NCBI GenBank assembly: GCA_949358305.1
Contig: OX442318.1
Span: 5,814,501 to 5,878,500 of the forward strand
Direction: 5' to 3'
DNA length: 64,000 nucleotides
Source of the DNA: Strigamia acuminata
Lineage: Eukaryota > Arthropoda > Chilopoda > Geophilomorpha > Linotaeniidae
Shown: piece by piece, positions 47,506 to 58,459 of the stretch
Position numbering within the stretch: position 1 is the first letter of the stretch
Layout: each line of letters opens with the position of its first letter
The notes under the pieces: generated by a model
The model's input: the letters and a program-made list of their open reading frames with translations, nothing else
Database searches by the model: none
Told to the model about the DNA's origin: nothing
Position numbers and translations under genes: made by a program

Positions 47506-50211
47506 ATGATTTGGATCAATTTAAGGCGTGGTTTGCTTGATATCAACATGGCTGCTTGCAGCGCTGCTGTAGGTTTGAAGTTTAAATTTCTATCACACAA
47601 TAAGGTATTTAATTTATGTAAATTGTATTTTTTTTGTTCATTATTTTACGTTTTATTTCAGGCACAGGCGACGACAAATGTTGTTAGAGTCAATGGGATA
47701 TCACCCATGTATTTTTTCATAAGCGAAGTAAGTTTTATTTTGGATGTTTTGATTATTCATTGAAGCGAATTTAATTTTTTTTTTGTTTTCAGCAAGGGAA
47801 CGTGAGCGTGTTCAACTCGAGTATGGAATTAGCGCGAACACACGCATGTTTCGTTAAAGTGAAAGAAGATAGTGAGTTTTTTGTGTTTTGTGAGTTGGGA
47901 GTTGTCATTTGGAAATGTGTTTTTATTGCAGGGAAGCCGTGCATTACTAGTGTTGCGTACTTGGAGGATTGTGAGAAATTGGCCGTGGCTACGACTCATC
48001 AGAAAATACATTTTTATGACATATCCGCCACTATTTTTTTGGAAGAATATCAAATTACAAGTACGAATTTGAAGACTTTTTAAGAGTTTTGTTAAAATTT
48101 GAGGAATTTTGATGAGTTTTGCTAAAATTTGAGGAATTTCGATGAATTTTGTTAAAATTTGAGGAATTTCGATGAGTTTTGTTAAAATTTGAGGAATTTT
48201 GGTGAGTTTTACTAACATTTTAGGAATTTTTGATAAATTTTTTATGAGTTTTTGTTATAATTTGATATATTTTTCATAAATTTTGCTAAAATTTTATCAA
48301 TTTTTCACGAATTTTATTAAAATTTGATAAATTTTTCATGAATTTTGCTAAAAATTTTAAAATTTTCAATGAATTTCCATAAAACTCTTAATTTTTTAAA
48401 AAATTTTCTTTGAATTTTTATAAAATTCTCACATTTTTAAAAACTTTTCCATAAATTTCCATAAAATTATCAATTTTTTTAAAATACTTTTATTTATTTC
48501 AGACCTACCGTTCCACCCTTCGTGTCTATTCTACAGATCTCAAACCACAGACATCGACAATCCTTCCATCCTCGCAGTCGGCACCATATCCGGCTCTGTC
48601 TATCTCTTCCACTTCTCAACCCCAACCAACATGCTATTCAAAAAACAAGATCAATACCAAGTGCAAAAAATTCCCTTCAAAGTACCAACAAACAAACCAA
48701 CCCAAAAACACGCATTTAAACCTTCTTTCCACCAACAGGAAATTCAAAACAACATCGACCACGCTCACCTAGTCAGGCTCCAATCCATCAAATCCATCCA
48801 CAAAGCATCCATCTACCAGATGCACATTCACCACACCTATCCACGCCTCTTCAGTTGCAGCCGCGGCGACCACACCACGTCACTGGCCATCACCGACATA
48901 CCCGGCAAATTGAAAACCTACCGAGCTAGCGTGGAATCCGTAATACCAAAACTCACGCATAAATCCAACCCTTCGTCTAATTCTAAACATTCATAGGGCA
49001 TTTCTTGCTTTGACTTGAGCCGGGTGGCGCCCATCGTTGTTACCGGCAGTTCGGACACGCTCGTTCGCGTCTGGAACTTCTTCGCAACCCGCCGGCCCGT
49101 GGCGGTCCTGCAGGGACACCAGAACAGCGTTATTGCCGTGAGATTCATCCGAGAAGAGGAGCAAGTGATTACGCTTTCTCGTGATGGGGTAAATGTAATT
49201 CCACCAAAAATATATTCATTTAATTTTTTTGATATTAGTGGTGTATTCTGACTACAAGGAGAATTGAATATTTTAGGTAAAAATTGCATTTTGGCATGGA
49301 AATTATATTACATTTTGACAAAAATTGCGAGTTTTTAACTCAAAAATTGCACTCTTTGACCCAAAAATAGCATTTTTGGACTCAAAAATTACATTTTTTC
49401 ACCCAAAATTGCATTTTTTCATGCAAAATTGCATTTTTTCATGCAAAATTGCATTTTTCATGCAAATTTGCATTTTTCATGCAAAATTGCATTTCTTTCA
49501 CCCAAAATTGCATTTTTTTCACATGAAATTGGATTTTTTTACACGAAAATTGCACTTTCATGCAGGTTTTCTTTCTTTGGTCTGCGGGGTCGTGGGAGTG
49601 TGCTGGCCAAATGTTTTTACCATTTCCAGCATTTTTTATACTCGGACATAAACCAAAGTTTACTTTGTCACCAATGTACAGCGACGAGGATCAGATATTC
49701 ATAACTTGTAGTCAGTGGTTTGTTCGACTCCTTTATCAACAATATCCAGTAAGTTATCAAAGAATTGATAAGTCGGTGTCATTTGAGGTTTTTCTAGTCT
49801 TGTTGAATTTGATAGTTGGTCAGGCTGGATCAGACAAAGACAGAAGAATCGATCGAAGAAGAAGGAAACGTAGAAACGGATTTGAGTCAACTGTTGACTT
49901 CATCCGCGGTAGAAGCGAACGGTGGCGGCGAACCGAGCGGAAAGAAAAGAGAAATTAGCACAAAGGAGCCGGATGAAGCCACTAAAAGAATGATGAGACG
50001 TTTTGTTGCCGATGGAGGGCCTCATTGGGCCCTTAAGATGTATCCGTTGGAGGATATCGACTTATCGCATTTCCCTACGTGGAAGAAAGTTAACGAAAGG
50101 GTGAAAGCGGCGGCGGCGGAAAAGAGTGCGGACCTTGCGGGAAGTCAGTTGGCTAAACAAATGATGACTTTGAAGGCATCCATTGCTTTTAGGCAACCTG
50201 GCAAGATTTAA
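47506..50211 (+). CDS. WD40-repeat protein, possibly WDR49/WDR64/EFCAB8-like
   Basis: Model exons: 47506 (or ATG 47548)-47604, 47662-47727, 47793-47871, 47932-48060, 48503-48939, 48997-49188, 49566-49748, 49816-50211. All join in frame to about 490-530 residues. An in-frame 57-nt stretch at 48682-48738 has GT-AG ends and is probably a further intron. Clear WD units are TSVAYLEDCEKLAVATTHQK (about 47950) and VVTGSSDTLVRVWNFF followed by VLQGHQNSVIAVRFI (about 49030-49150). WD40 propellers are protein-interaction scaffolds. The ISCFD...VTGSSD.LVRVWN pattern recalls the WDR49/64 group, whose members are usually longer with EF-hands; this one may be shortened. The C-terminal tail is Glu-rich then basic. 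Large introns hold tandem repeats, as in PRKDC. Confidence 0.8.
48080..48400 (+). repeat. Minisatellite in the WD40 gene, intron 4
   Basis: Units of about 30 bp, core TGAGTTTTGTTAAAATTTG then AGGAATTT, decaying rightward. Confidence 0.85.
49320..49560 (+). repeat. Minisatellite in the WD40 gene, intron 6
   Basis: Units of 17-20 bp, core AAAATTGCATTTTTTCATGC. Confidence 0.85.
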
Positions 50212-50324
50212 CTTTGACGGTCTGCATTAAGATACACTAAATTCCATTTGTTTATTACCAACGAGCGAATAGTATGCCGTCGCCGCCATTATTTCTAAAA
50301 ATCATGTATTTGTCGCGCAGACAA

Positions 50325-50330
50325 AATAAA
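50325..50330 (+). terminator. Polyadenylation signal of the WD40 gene
   Basis: AATAAA 114 bp after the stop codon. Confidence 0.6.
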
Positions 50331-50431
50331 TGTAGAAATCCACATTCCAAAGCCACTTGAATATTTCAACTTTATTCTTGTCAAACCAGTCCTGACCCGG
50401 CTTTTAAACGTCGTTTAAACCAACAAGTTAT

Positions 50432-50439
50432 TATATAAG
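50432..50439 (+). promoter_or_regulatory. TATA box of the first lysozyme gene
   Basis: TATATAAG, 71 bp upstream of the ATG at 50510, leaving room for a leader of about 45 nt. Confidence 0.6.
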
Positions 50440-50509
50440 ACTATAAATGTCCAGATAACCTTAGCTGGGACTGTGGGAACATATCATTTGATTGTATGCA
50501 GCATACAAC

Positions 50510-51211
50510 ATGAAGGTTTTCGTCCTCCTGTTTGCTGGAACTGCAATGTTAGGGCTATGTTTGTCGGTGGTGATTTCTCGCTGTGATTTAGCGAAGGGGT
50601 TAGTTGTAAGAGGCGTGGGTGAAGACAAACTCAATGATTGTAAGTCCGTGAATGCAAATATTCAATTTATGGTAAATTTTTTTTTTTTTTGGTTTTTAAG
50701 GGATATGTTTGGCGGAATCTGAAAGCAATAGAGATACGCAAGCTGTGAACAAAGTGAATAGTGATGGAAGCTGGGATTATGGAATTTTTCAAGTAAATGT
50801 TGTTTAATTAAGTGATGCAGAATTTTTTGTTTTATTATTTATTATTTGGAATGTTTTGCAAGTTGAATTCCAGGTATTGGTGCCAAGGTCAAAAGACAGA
50901 GGCGAATGAATGTGGTCTGCAATGTACATGTAAATTGAATGTCAAAATTGGTGCTACAATGTTTAATTCATTGAAACAAAATATTAATTTGTATTCGTAG
51001 CTTTGCTTAGCGATTCGTTAGACCCGTCGACTAAATGTGCAATGAAGGTATTCAAAGTACAAGGTTTTCAAGCGTGGTAAGAAAACTAACAAATATTGTT
51101 TCTAAAATTGTTAATTTTATAAAAAAAATAATTTTTTTTTTTAGGGTTGGTTGGCGTAACAAATGCGAAGGGAAAAATATCAGCTTTCTTACGACTGGAT
51201 GCAATTTATGA
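50510..51211 (+). CDS. C-type lysozyme, catalytic residues present
   Basis: Secreted muramidase that cleaves the beta-1,4 bond of peptidoglycan. Exons: 50510-50639, 50701-50792, 50863-50929, 51001-51076, 51145-51211; 432 nt, 143 residues, the usual size. A hydrophobic signal peptide (residues 1 to about 20) is followed by the fold. All eight family cysteines are present (RC, IC, WC, EC, QC, KC, KC, GC). Glu51 in WICLAESES is the general acid (Glu35 of hen lysozyme), and Asp69 in DGSWDYGIFQ corresponds to Asp52. NSRYWC and AWVGWRNKC motifs complete the match. The start is fixed by the signal peptide. A tandem paralogue lies 480 bp downstream with an identical exon layout. AATAAA at 51235. Confidence 0.93.
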
Positions 51212-51234
51212 AACAATTCTATTGTGGAAAAGTG

Positions 51235-51240
51235 AATAAA
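51235..51240 (+). terminator. Polyadenylation signal of the first lysozyme gene
   Basis: AATAAA 24 bp after the stop codon. Confidence 0.65.
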
Positions 51241-51691
51241 AATTAAAATAAGTTGAATAAGCGTAGAAAATTGTGAAAAAATTCTCAATGTGACTTATTG
51301 GATGGTACAATACGTAGAAAATCAATGGTGAAATTGTATAATTTCGCCACTGGTCACTTATTTTATATTTTGTGGTGAAAAGTTTGGAAAGAGTAGATTT
51401 GTCTAAGCACTGCAGTGAAGTTACAACTGTATTGATGGGCAGCACTTAAAATGGATTCAGTATTAATTGCTGTGCTGTGGTTGTTACGAAGTATAATTTT
51501 TGTAATTTTTATTAACTCAACAAATTTTTGGGAACATCTTGTCTAATAGCTCCCAGGATTTAAAACTTTCAAATTTAATAACATCCTTATGGCAATCTGA
51601 AAGTGGCTTTTTATTGCCCAAGATTAATTTACAATACCTTTTCTGGGACTCTGGGAGGATTAATTATTTCTACAGCAATCCAGCATACAAC

Positions 51692-52526
51692 ATGAAGGTT
51701 TTCATGCTCCTGTTTGCTGCAACTGCAATATTAGATCCATGTTACTCGGTGATGATTTCTCGCTGTGACTTAGCAAAGGGATTATTGATGAGAGGGGTGC
51801 ATAAAGACCAACTAAACGATTGTAAGTGCAAAAGTGTAAAACTCCAATTTACAATATTAAATCTTCTTTCTAAAGGGATTTGTATGGCGGAAGCTGAAAG
51901 CGGCAGAGATACACAAACTGTACGAACAATAATTGAAGATGGAACTTCGAGTTATGGGATTTTCCAAGTAAGTACGGTAAGTCACCTATATGCGAACGAG
52001 TTCAAATCTGGGTTTGGATTCCTTTCTTTTGATAATATACCAAGGGCAGATCTATGCTGCTGCACAATTTGAAGTTCGTATGTCTAAAAGTTTGTAACTC
52101 GAATGTTCGTATGTAGGGGACTCACTGTAATTAATTTATTTATGCAAACAAAGAATTGTATTTGAAATGTTGTACAAGATAAATTCCAAACATTGGTGTC
52201 TTGGCCCAAGCACTTTAAGCAGTGGATGTGGTTTGCCATGCACGGGTAAGTTGAATTTCAGAGTTGATAGAAAAATATGTAGTTAATTAGAAAACAATTT
52301 TTATTCTCAGCTTTGCTTAGCAATTCTCTAGATCCGTCGACTAGTTGTGCATTGAGGTTATTCAAGGCGCGTGGTTTTGGAGTGTGGTAATAAACACACG
52401 AAAATTAGCATTGAAATAAGCGAGAGAAAAATAGATTTTTGTTTTTTTTGTTTTTGAAGGAATGGATGGCGCGAGCATTGCGAAGGAAAAGTTATCACCT
52501 TTTACACCTTAGGATGCAGATTATGA
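51692..52526 (+). CDS. C-type lysozyme-like protein lacking the Asp52 equivalent
   Basis: Tandem duplicate of the preceding gene: exons 51692-51821, 51876-51967, 52179-52245, 52311-52386, 52460-52526, with exon lengths 130, 92, 67, 76 and 67 nt, identical to copy 1; 143 residues. The signal peptide and all eight cysteines are retained. Glu51 (hen Glu35) is kept in ICMAEAES. The position of the nucleophile-side Asp reads Ser in DGTSSYGIFQ, where copy 1 has DGSWDYGIFQ. By analogy with alpha-lactalbumin and lysozyme-like proteins, loss of Asp52 should abolish or strongly reduce muramidase activity. No stop or frameshift is seen, so it looks maintained rather than a pseudogene. Intron 2 (about 210 nt) is longer than in copy 1. 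Confidence 0.9.
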
Positions 52527-53290
52527 AGCTTTAGGAATACAGTTAAAACAATTCAAATGTGGAAAAATACACAGAAATTAAAATAAGTTAAATAAGCTTA
52601 GAAAATGGTCAAATATCTCAATATTTTCTTATGCGGCTTGTTGGAAGGCGCAATTTTTTTTTTACCGGGGACTTTCACTCCATCTCGACGGCCCTGCCGG
52701 ATTTAATCATCCGGTTCTGGTTCTCCACAGTTTATAGTGGTTAGAATATCCACCACCAGTAGGGCTTAGTGAAATTCCTTTCAAAATGTGACGGAGAATA
52801 AATCGTAGCAAATGATGTAGAGAACGGAAATTCAAACAACAAACAAACATTGCGACACAACATACACTGTCTGTTGACGACACAAACCAACGCTCACAGC
52901 AAGTACAAACAACAACAAAGCCACACTCACAACTCACAGAATTTCATCTAAATAAACAAAGCAAACATTCTTTCATCTCACTCCAGACGTAGATCCAAGG
53001 AGATGTGCGATTACCGCAACGGCGATCTAGGCCTAACCATTCATTCGCGACGCCTTAACGTCTTTGTGTATATTTTCTATTTATTTTCTAAGTTCCCATT
53101 AATTTTCTTTTTCTAAGTTCCCATTCTTTTTGTAAAATTATTATAAGTTCAAAAATGCATTTTGTAAACTAAACCAGAAAATAAAGTTTTATTTGAATAG
53201 CATTTATTTCTTACAAACTAATAATTACAATGTATGACCTCCAGAGCAATTCAGATGACGAAAAAATAATTTTTAAGTATTTTTATCTCT
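52527..53290. other. Intergenic DNA after the lysozymes
   Basis: No gene seen. A moderately GC-rich tract (about 52665-53050) with CCATCTCGACGGCCCTGCCG and an AC-rich stretch differs from its AT-rich flanks and may be a dispersed repeat, but I cannot name it. Confidence 0.4.
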
Positions 53291-53357
53291 TAATTTTCAA
53301 TCAATTATGTCAGTACGCAACCTGTAAGTAAGAGAATTAAGCAGCAGATGAGAAAGA

Positions 53358-53425
53358 CGAGTGGTGGCTTTGAGGTATGATGGCTGGTATTTGAAGAACA
53401 TGTGTCTGTGTTCAAATCCAGGAAA
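53358..53425 (+). repeat. tRNA-like (box B) unit A
   Basis: GTTCAAATCC (53410-53419) is a good internal box B (T-arm). The part upstream, GTGGTGGCTTTGAGG, does not fold into a full cloverleaf. Similar to unit B about 200 bp downstream. Confidence 0.5.
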
Positions 53426-53547
53426 AGGTGGAATTCATTAAAAAAAATTCTGCTGATTTTATTCAGTTCTAATTTGTGTTATTCTTTTCAAGTAATTTTC
53501 TCTCTTAACTCTATAAGAAGGCAATTAAACACAAGGATGACAACAAA

Positions 53548-53622
53548 AAGCAGTAGCTTCGAGGTTATGTCTTGTATTTTGAAACTTAACGACGGACATG
53601 TGTTTGAGTTCGAATCCGGACC
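53548..53622 (+). repeat. tRNA-like (box B) unit B
   Basis: GAGTTCGAATCC box B (53606-53617), preceded by AGTAGCTTCGAGG that mirrors unit A and followed by a long A-rich tail, as in tRNA-derived SINEs. Confidence 0.5.
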
Positions 53623-53682
53623 AATCTAGAGAATTAAAAAAAAAAATTTAAAAATTAAAAATTAAAATTAAATTAAAATAAA

Positions 53683-53775
53683 TTCCATCGGGGATTCGAA
53701 CCCACTAGCCCGGAGTCCAAAGCCACCACAATACGTGAAGAAGATACCACACAGCTACAATGGTGGTTATGCTAT
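53683..53775 (-). repeat. tRNA-like (box B) unit C
   Basis: On the minus strand: AGCTGTGTGGTATC, then GTGGTGGCTTTGGACTC, then GGGTTCGAATCCCC. An A/T-rich tail follows in that orientation. Confidence 0.5.
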
Positions 53776-53847
53776 AATTTTCTTAAAACTTATACTTATA
53801 GATTACATGCGAATAAACATGTAAAAGAAAACTAAAAGACTGCCGGT

Positions 53848-54150
53848 AGACTAGAAAAACCTCAAAAATACTAGACTAGAAAAACCTCAAAAATACTAGA
53901 CTAGAAAAACCTCAAAAATACTAGACTAGAAAAACCTCAAAAATACTAGACTAGAAAAACCTCAAAAATACTAGACTAGAAAAACCTCAAAAATACTAGA
54001 CTAGAAAAACCTCAAAAATACTAGACTAGAAAAACCTCAAAAATACTAGACTAGAAAAACCTCAAAAATACTAGACTAGAAAAACCTCAAAAATACTAGA
54101 CTAGAAAAACCTCAAAAATACTAGACTAGAAAAACCTCAAAAATACTAAA
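53848..54150 (+). repeat. 25-bp satellite array
   Basis: About twelve nearly perfect copies of a unit made of ACTAGACTAGAAAAACC and TCAAAAAT. Followed by degenerate AAGAAAACTAGAAAAACCC variants to about 54255. The absence of spacers rules out CRISPR. Confidence 0.95.
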
Positions 54151-54269
54151 AGACAAGACTAGAAAAACCCAAGATAAAAACCTCAAAAAAACTAAGGAAA
54201 GAAAACAAGAAAAACCCAAGATCAAACCTAGGAAAGAAAACTAGAAAAACCCAAGGAAAACCACCATGT

Positions 54270-54289
54270 CCCCCCCCCCCCCCCCCCCC
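54270..54289 (+). repeat. Poly-C run
   Basis: Twenty consecutive C bases; a second run of fifteen is at 55074-55088. Length in the assembly may be unreliable. Confidence 0.9.
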
Positions 54290-54340
54290 TTTTCCTCTGA
54301 TTTTGCAAAATGAAAAAAAACCACTGAAAAAAAAGTTGAC

Positions 54341-54430
54341 CAACGTGGAGAGCGACTCGGGGAAGCGAACCCGCGACGCGCCCGGCAATACCGGCGCAAT
54401 GGGTATCCTCCCACCGGCTCCCACCGGTGC
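54341..54430 (-). repeat. tRNA-like (box B) unit D
   Basis: Minus strand: GGTGGGAGGATACCC (box A-like), a GC-rich stem, then CGCGGGTTCGCTTCCCCG; a T-run follows about 25 nt on. This is the most GC-rich and compact of the seven units. Confidence 0.5.
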
Positions 54431-54513
54431 TTTTTAGCAGAGGCGGTTAGTTTGAGCCTTATAAAGTTGAAATTTGCATTTTTAAACTTGAAAAAATAAA
54501 TTTTAAAAAGCAA

Positions 54514-54592
54514 AACGAGTGACGGATTTGAACCCCTTCCCAAGTCACTCTAACCACGTACTCTAACCACATGGCCACACAGAACAGCAATG
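54514..54592 (-). repeat. tRNA-like (box B) unit E
   Basis: Minus strand: GGCCATGTGGTTAGAGTACG (box A-like) and GGGGTTCAAATCCGTC (box B), then an AT-rich tail. Confidence 0.55.
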
Positions 54593-54667
54593 GTTGAGCA
54601 AGGTTAAAGCTCTTATAAACTTTGATTATCCTTTTTTTTACTGAAAAAATTAATAATAAAAGATAAA

Positions 54668-54740
54668 GCTAGTCTCGGATTCGAACCCGTTCACTCAGCT
54701 CAGTAATCGGACACGCTAACCACACGACCACCGGTGGTCG
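54668..54740 (-). repeat. tRNA-like (box B) unit F
   Basis: Minus strand: GGTGGTCGTGTGGTTAGCGT (box A), then CGGGTTCGAATCCGAG (box B) about 45 nt apart, the normal tRNA spacing. It is the best tRNA-like unit, but the acceptor stem does not pair cleanly. Confidence 0.6.
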
Positions 54741-56082
54741 GCATTCATTTCTAACCATTATATCGCTTTTTCAAAACATTTAACAAAGATTATTATATAA
54801 GCAAAGCGATAATTCAAAACATCAATGTATTCTCATTTCCTTTTTCTTTTCTTATTGTTTCTACTTTATTTACAAGTGTCTCGTTTTCCTTCCGCTTGAT
54901 CACACCAATCAGCTCGTTCAAAATACTCAAAAGTTTTGAGCTATGAATGAATTATGGTGAAAATGTCGACTTCTTGAATTTCACTCAAATGGAGAGTTTT
55001 CATGTATTAATTAAAAATAAGAGCCACAATTGGGCAATAAGTGGCATTAAAAACCCAAGCTTAACACTTTATTCCCCCCCCCCCCCCCAGTTTCAACATC
55101 TTAATGACGCCATTTTTAAATGACGCCACTCACCAAAAACTTTTAAAAACTTGATCAAAATGGCCTTAACCGACAAATAAAGCAGCACACGTGATCATTT
55201 TAAGAACCAAACGAAGGTTATTTGACTAAAAACTTGACCAATCCCACAAAAATCAATAATTCTAAAAAAAAATCACCGGAAAACAAGAGCGTAAGCAAAC
55301 TATTTTTTTTATAGTTTATAGTTTATAGTTTAATAATTAATAAGCGAATTTATTACAAATCGATCGTTTTGCTTAAAGTCTTACTCTAGCTTCCACGTCC
55401 ACCTTCGTTATCCCCAGTTTGCATCACTTTTCGAACCGCATTTTGTTTCCTAACGTAAAAACTAAAAATAAAAAGGTAAAAAATAATTCTTTTGTCTTAT
55501 AGCACGTTATATTTACCGAAGAAGTGGGGGAGAAACTTGTTGCAATATTCCAATATCGTTAAAAACCAGCTTTTTGGCACTTTTTAAAATTTGGAAAAAA
55601 AGCAAAGGCAATGTATGGAGAAATGGCCAAAAATTGAAAAAGTGCCAGAAACGTGCTGATTAGACGTAAAATGAGCTGAAAAATCGATTTCCAGTGGCGG
55701 AATTTGCATATCTGGCACCGTTTCAGAGATATACCACTTTTTCTCTTCAAAAAGTCAGTTTTCTGCCTATTGAGTTTTATGCTGGTTTTAGTTTAATACA
55801 CATGTCTGTTTAGTTTATTGATTGCTTTGCTTGGAAAGCACACAATTTTGAATTTTGCCAGTTACCTAGGCAATCGATTGCAATGTCTGTACATCTATTG
55901 TATTTGTGGTGTTTTGGCCTACTTTTATGTATCCCTACACCAGTGGAATGGCTCTGGCCAATAGGAAAAATTCAGAGTATAGAGCCACCACTCCTTACTG
56001 TCAATTTGTCGTGTATAATTCCTATACAAGTAAGGAGCTAATTGGAAACGAAAAAAAAATTAAAATTAAAAAATTAAAATAC
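54741..56082. other. Intergenic DNA, AT-rich
   Basis: No gene seen. Contains a poly-C run (55074-55088) and a short TTTATAG repeat (about 55308-55330). Small open frames look random. Confidence 0.5.
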
Positions 56083-56165
56083 TAACTCGGACTTGAACAG
56101 CAACGTTCCAGTCCAAAGACCCACCCGAGACTTCCCGAAGCCATTTCAAAATACTCGCCATTGGA
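56083..56165 (-). repeat. tRNA-like (box B) unit G
   Basis: Minus strand: GGTGGGTCTTTGGACTGGAA and CTGTTCAAGTCCGAG. Closest to units A and C in its GTCTTTGGACT part; an AT-rich tail follows. Confidence 0.45.
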
Positions 56166-57069
56166 AAAGCATTCTAACTGCAATAACGTAAATTGTGTAT
56201 GTTAATATTCGAACTTTCATTCAGTTTTAAAACATCTTTGCAAAAGCTGTAAAGCTTACATTTTCACATGAATTTTTGGAACAACTCTTAAAGCCATTTT
56301 TTTCCAGTGTGTCGCACTGGCAATACATCCGAGGAAAATGTTAAAAATTCATTTTTTGGTGCTTTGGAGCAATTTTGTGGGGTTTTGAAGCAATTTTGTG
56401 CTGTCGGGATCTATTTTTTTGTGTTATTATAAATCATAATTTCGGGGGTTTTCAATCAATTTTTTTGTGTTTTAAATCGATTTTTAAATTACACAGATCA
56501 ACTTCAGATGATTCGAGTCGAAATTATCAAACTATGAAAAGACTTGAAATTGCATTACGCAGAAATGAGTGAGGTCGAAATCATTTTGGACAAAATTCTG
56601 TTTCGGCCTTGGTCATTTCGACCCTTTACCAACCCCTGTGGGTATACTCTGCTTGCCCTGAGAATGGTATTGTGAATATACGAAAAAGAAAAAGCAAAAA
56701 TAAAATTGTTATTCAAAACTGCTGAATCACAATTTTATTTTTGCTGAATCTGCAGTTTATCAAAAGAAAATTGACAACTGGTAGATGCAGTAAAATGTCC
56801 TTTGTGGTTGAAAATAAACCAATAACCAGTGCAATATAAAAATCTTTACAACTTAAAAATCTTTGTAAAACCACATTACAATTACGTCATTCTGTTTCTG
56901 CAGCAGTGGGTGGGTAATACAGCTCAATGTTTCGTATAAAGAAAGGAGTTTTGCACTGCAAGATCATCATTCTCCACCACTGAACTTCTCCAGCAGTAAG
57001 TAAATTAATATTCAATTTTTTCACAAACAATATTCACCCCATCTCAAAATCTAGCTCTGAAAATCAACT
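56166..57069. other. Upstream region of the first secreted-protein gene
   Basis: No gene to about 56930. TATAAA at 56936-56941 is a probable core promoter. GTAAGT at about 56996 and an AG at about 57053 suggest a small intron in the 5' untranslated leader before the ATG at 57070. Confidence 0.45.
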
Positions 57070-57951
57070 ATGTTGAAGGTTATTTCGATTTTCTTGACTG
57101 GTAATATGAATAATCCACAAAAACGTGTTGTAACTCATATTTCTTGTTTCTCCTTCTTGTTAGTTATTGTTGCAGTGAGTTGTGACGTCCCAGCAGACTG
57201 CGTTTCATGTGACGACGAGATAACAGAAGCTCTAGGTTTCGCACAAACGATTATTAATAAGTAAATCACTTAGCAATTAGTTTTCTCCTAACAAAATCTT
57301 CTGCTTTCTATCCAGTCAGGAACCGATTACACTCCTGGCCGTTTCCTTGTGCCAAAAACTAATCTTCAATAACATCACCGGTCTAACAAGGAAAGAAGGA
57401 ACTTGCCTGATCCCCCCACCATCAGGGAGTACCGTTGGTACGCAAATGCTTTCACTTCAAGTGGCCACAATTCATGTTGAATGCCATGTTCAAGATTTTT
57501 TGTAAGTCTTAGCCAGACCTTAGTAATTACTGCTGCAATTTGCAATTGATTTGTTAATTTTTTTAGTTCTACGGACATAGCAGACAACATCAATGTGCAA
57601 ATTATTGCTGTAGACATCTCGAACGTAGGTGTCTCCATTGTCGCTAACATTGATTTTGATGAGAGCACAGCTAACGTAACGACCCTCGAAATCGACCAAG
57701 GGGATTTCAGTTCCACAAAAGTTAGTGTGCAGGGAAACTCTACGCTTGCAGAGATCGGTCAATCTTTCACCAGCAAATCGCTGGTATCAAATGCCATTGG
57801 TTACATTGCGAGATTGATTTTCCGTCAATTCGTGGGTCAGTTCAAAGGGAACCCGACGTTGAATCTAGTTATTTCACAAATACATTGCTCAGCACCGGAA
57901 CCAGAACCGGAACCAATAACATCGACACCAACACCGATACCAGGACCGTAA
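57070..57951 (+). CDS. Secreted cysteine-containing protein, family copy 1
   Basis: Unrecognised family. Exons 57070-57100, 57164-57260, 57316-57501, 57567-57951; 699 nt, 232 residues. A signal peptide of about 17 residues (MLKVISIFLTVIVAVSC) is split by intron 1. Mature features: VSCD near the start, a HVECHV strand near the middle, and alternating-hydrophobic beta-like sequence IIAVDISNVGVSIVANIDF with STANVTTLEI. A helical C-terminal segment follows. It ends in a Pro/Glu/Thr tail (APEPEPEPITSTPTPIPGP) where copies 2 and 3 end CGDTDY. The four-exon layout and splice phases are the same in all three copies. The overall pattern might fit a TULIP/BPI-like lipid-binding fold, which is speculation. 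AATAAA at 58007. Confidence 0.85.
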
Positions 57952-58006
57952 AGCGGATGATGAAAAACTAAAATTGATGAAATATGCATTGAAAATTAAA
58001 TTAATG

Positions 58007-58012
58007 AATAAA
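58007..58012 (+). terminator. Polyadenylation signal, secreted family copy 1
   Basis: AATAAA 55 bp after the stop codon. Confidence 0.65.
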
Positions 58013-58075
58013 GAGATTTCTGCCCCTTAGAAATTCCAGCCTAACTTTAAGTTCGCTTCTCCTAATTTTACCAGG

Positions 58076-58459
58076 TAGGGTTGTGTGGTTATTTTTTTGG
58101 CAAGTGCGGTGCTGTTTCCGTAAAAAACTGCAGTACACGCGGTGTATCGCAAAAAACCGCATAGCCGCAAAAACCCAAAATTTCAAGAAAATAATCTCTT
58201 AAAAACTCCAAAATTTCAAGAAAATAATCTCTTAAAAACTCCAAAATTCAAGACGAAAAAAATAAAAATTAAATTTTTATTTATTTATTTTTTTTAAATA
58301 AAATACAATGAAATTTGCAGATTTTCGGTTTTCTGCGGTTTTGCGGTTTTCTGCAGTTTGCGGTTCATCGTGTTGCGGTTTTTTTTTTATAAAAACCGTA
58401 GTGCGATTTTGGAAATAAAAAATTCGCGGTGTGATATATCGTACTCGTGAACAACCCTA
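58076..58459 (+). mobile_element. hAT-like MITE between secreted genes 1 and 2
   Basis: Left end TAGGGTTGTGTGG and right end ACAACCCTA form short inverted termini of the CAGGGTTGTTCACG type seen in hAT elements. Interior is full of TGCGGTTTT and its complement. The flanking 8-mers TTACCAGG and CCTCCAGG agree at five of eight positions, a possible decayed duplication. No transposase. Confidence 0.5.

Noticed and set aside
53848-54150. Regular direct repeats resembling a CRISPR array
   Set aside because: Units are contiguous without unique spacers, there are no cas genes, and the context is eukaryotic; it is a simple satellite.
54668-54740. A functional tRNA gene on the minus strand
   Set aside because: Box A and box B are good but the acceptor and anticodon stems do not pair convincingly; treated as a tRNA-like repeat.
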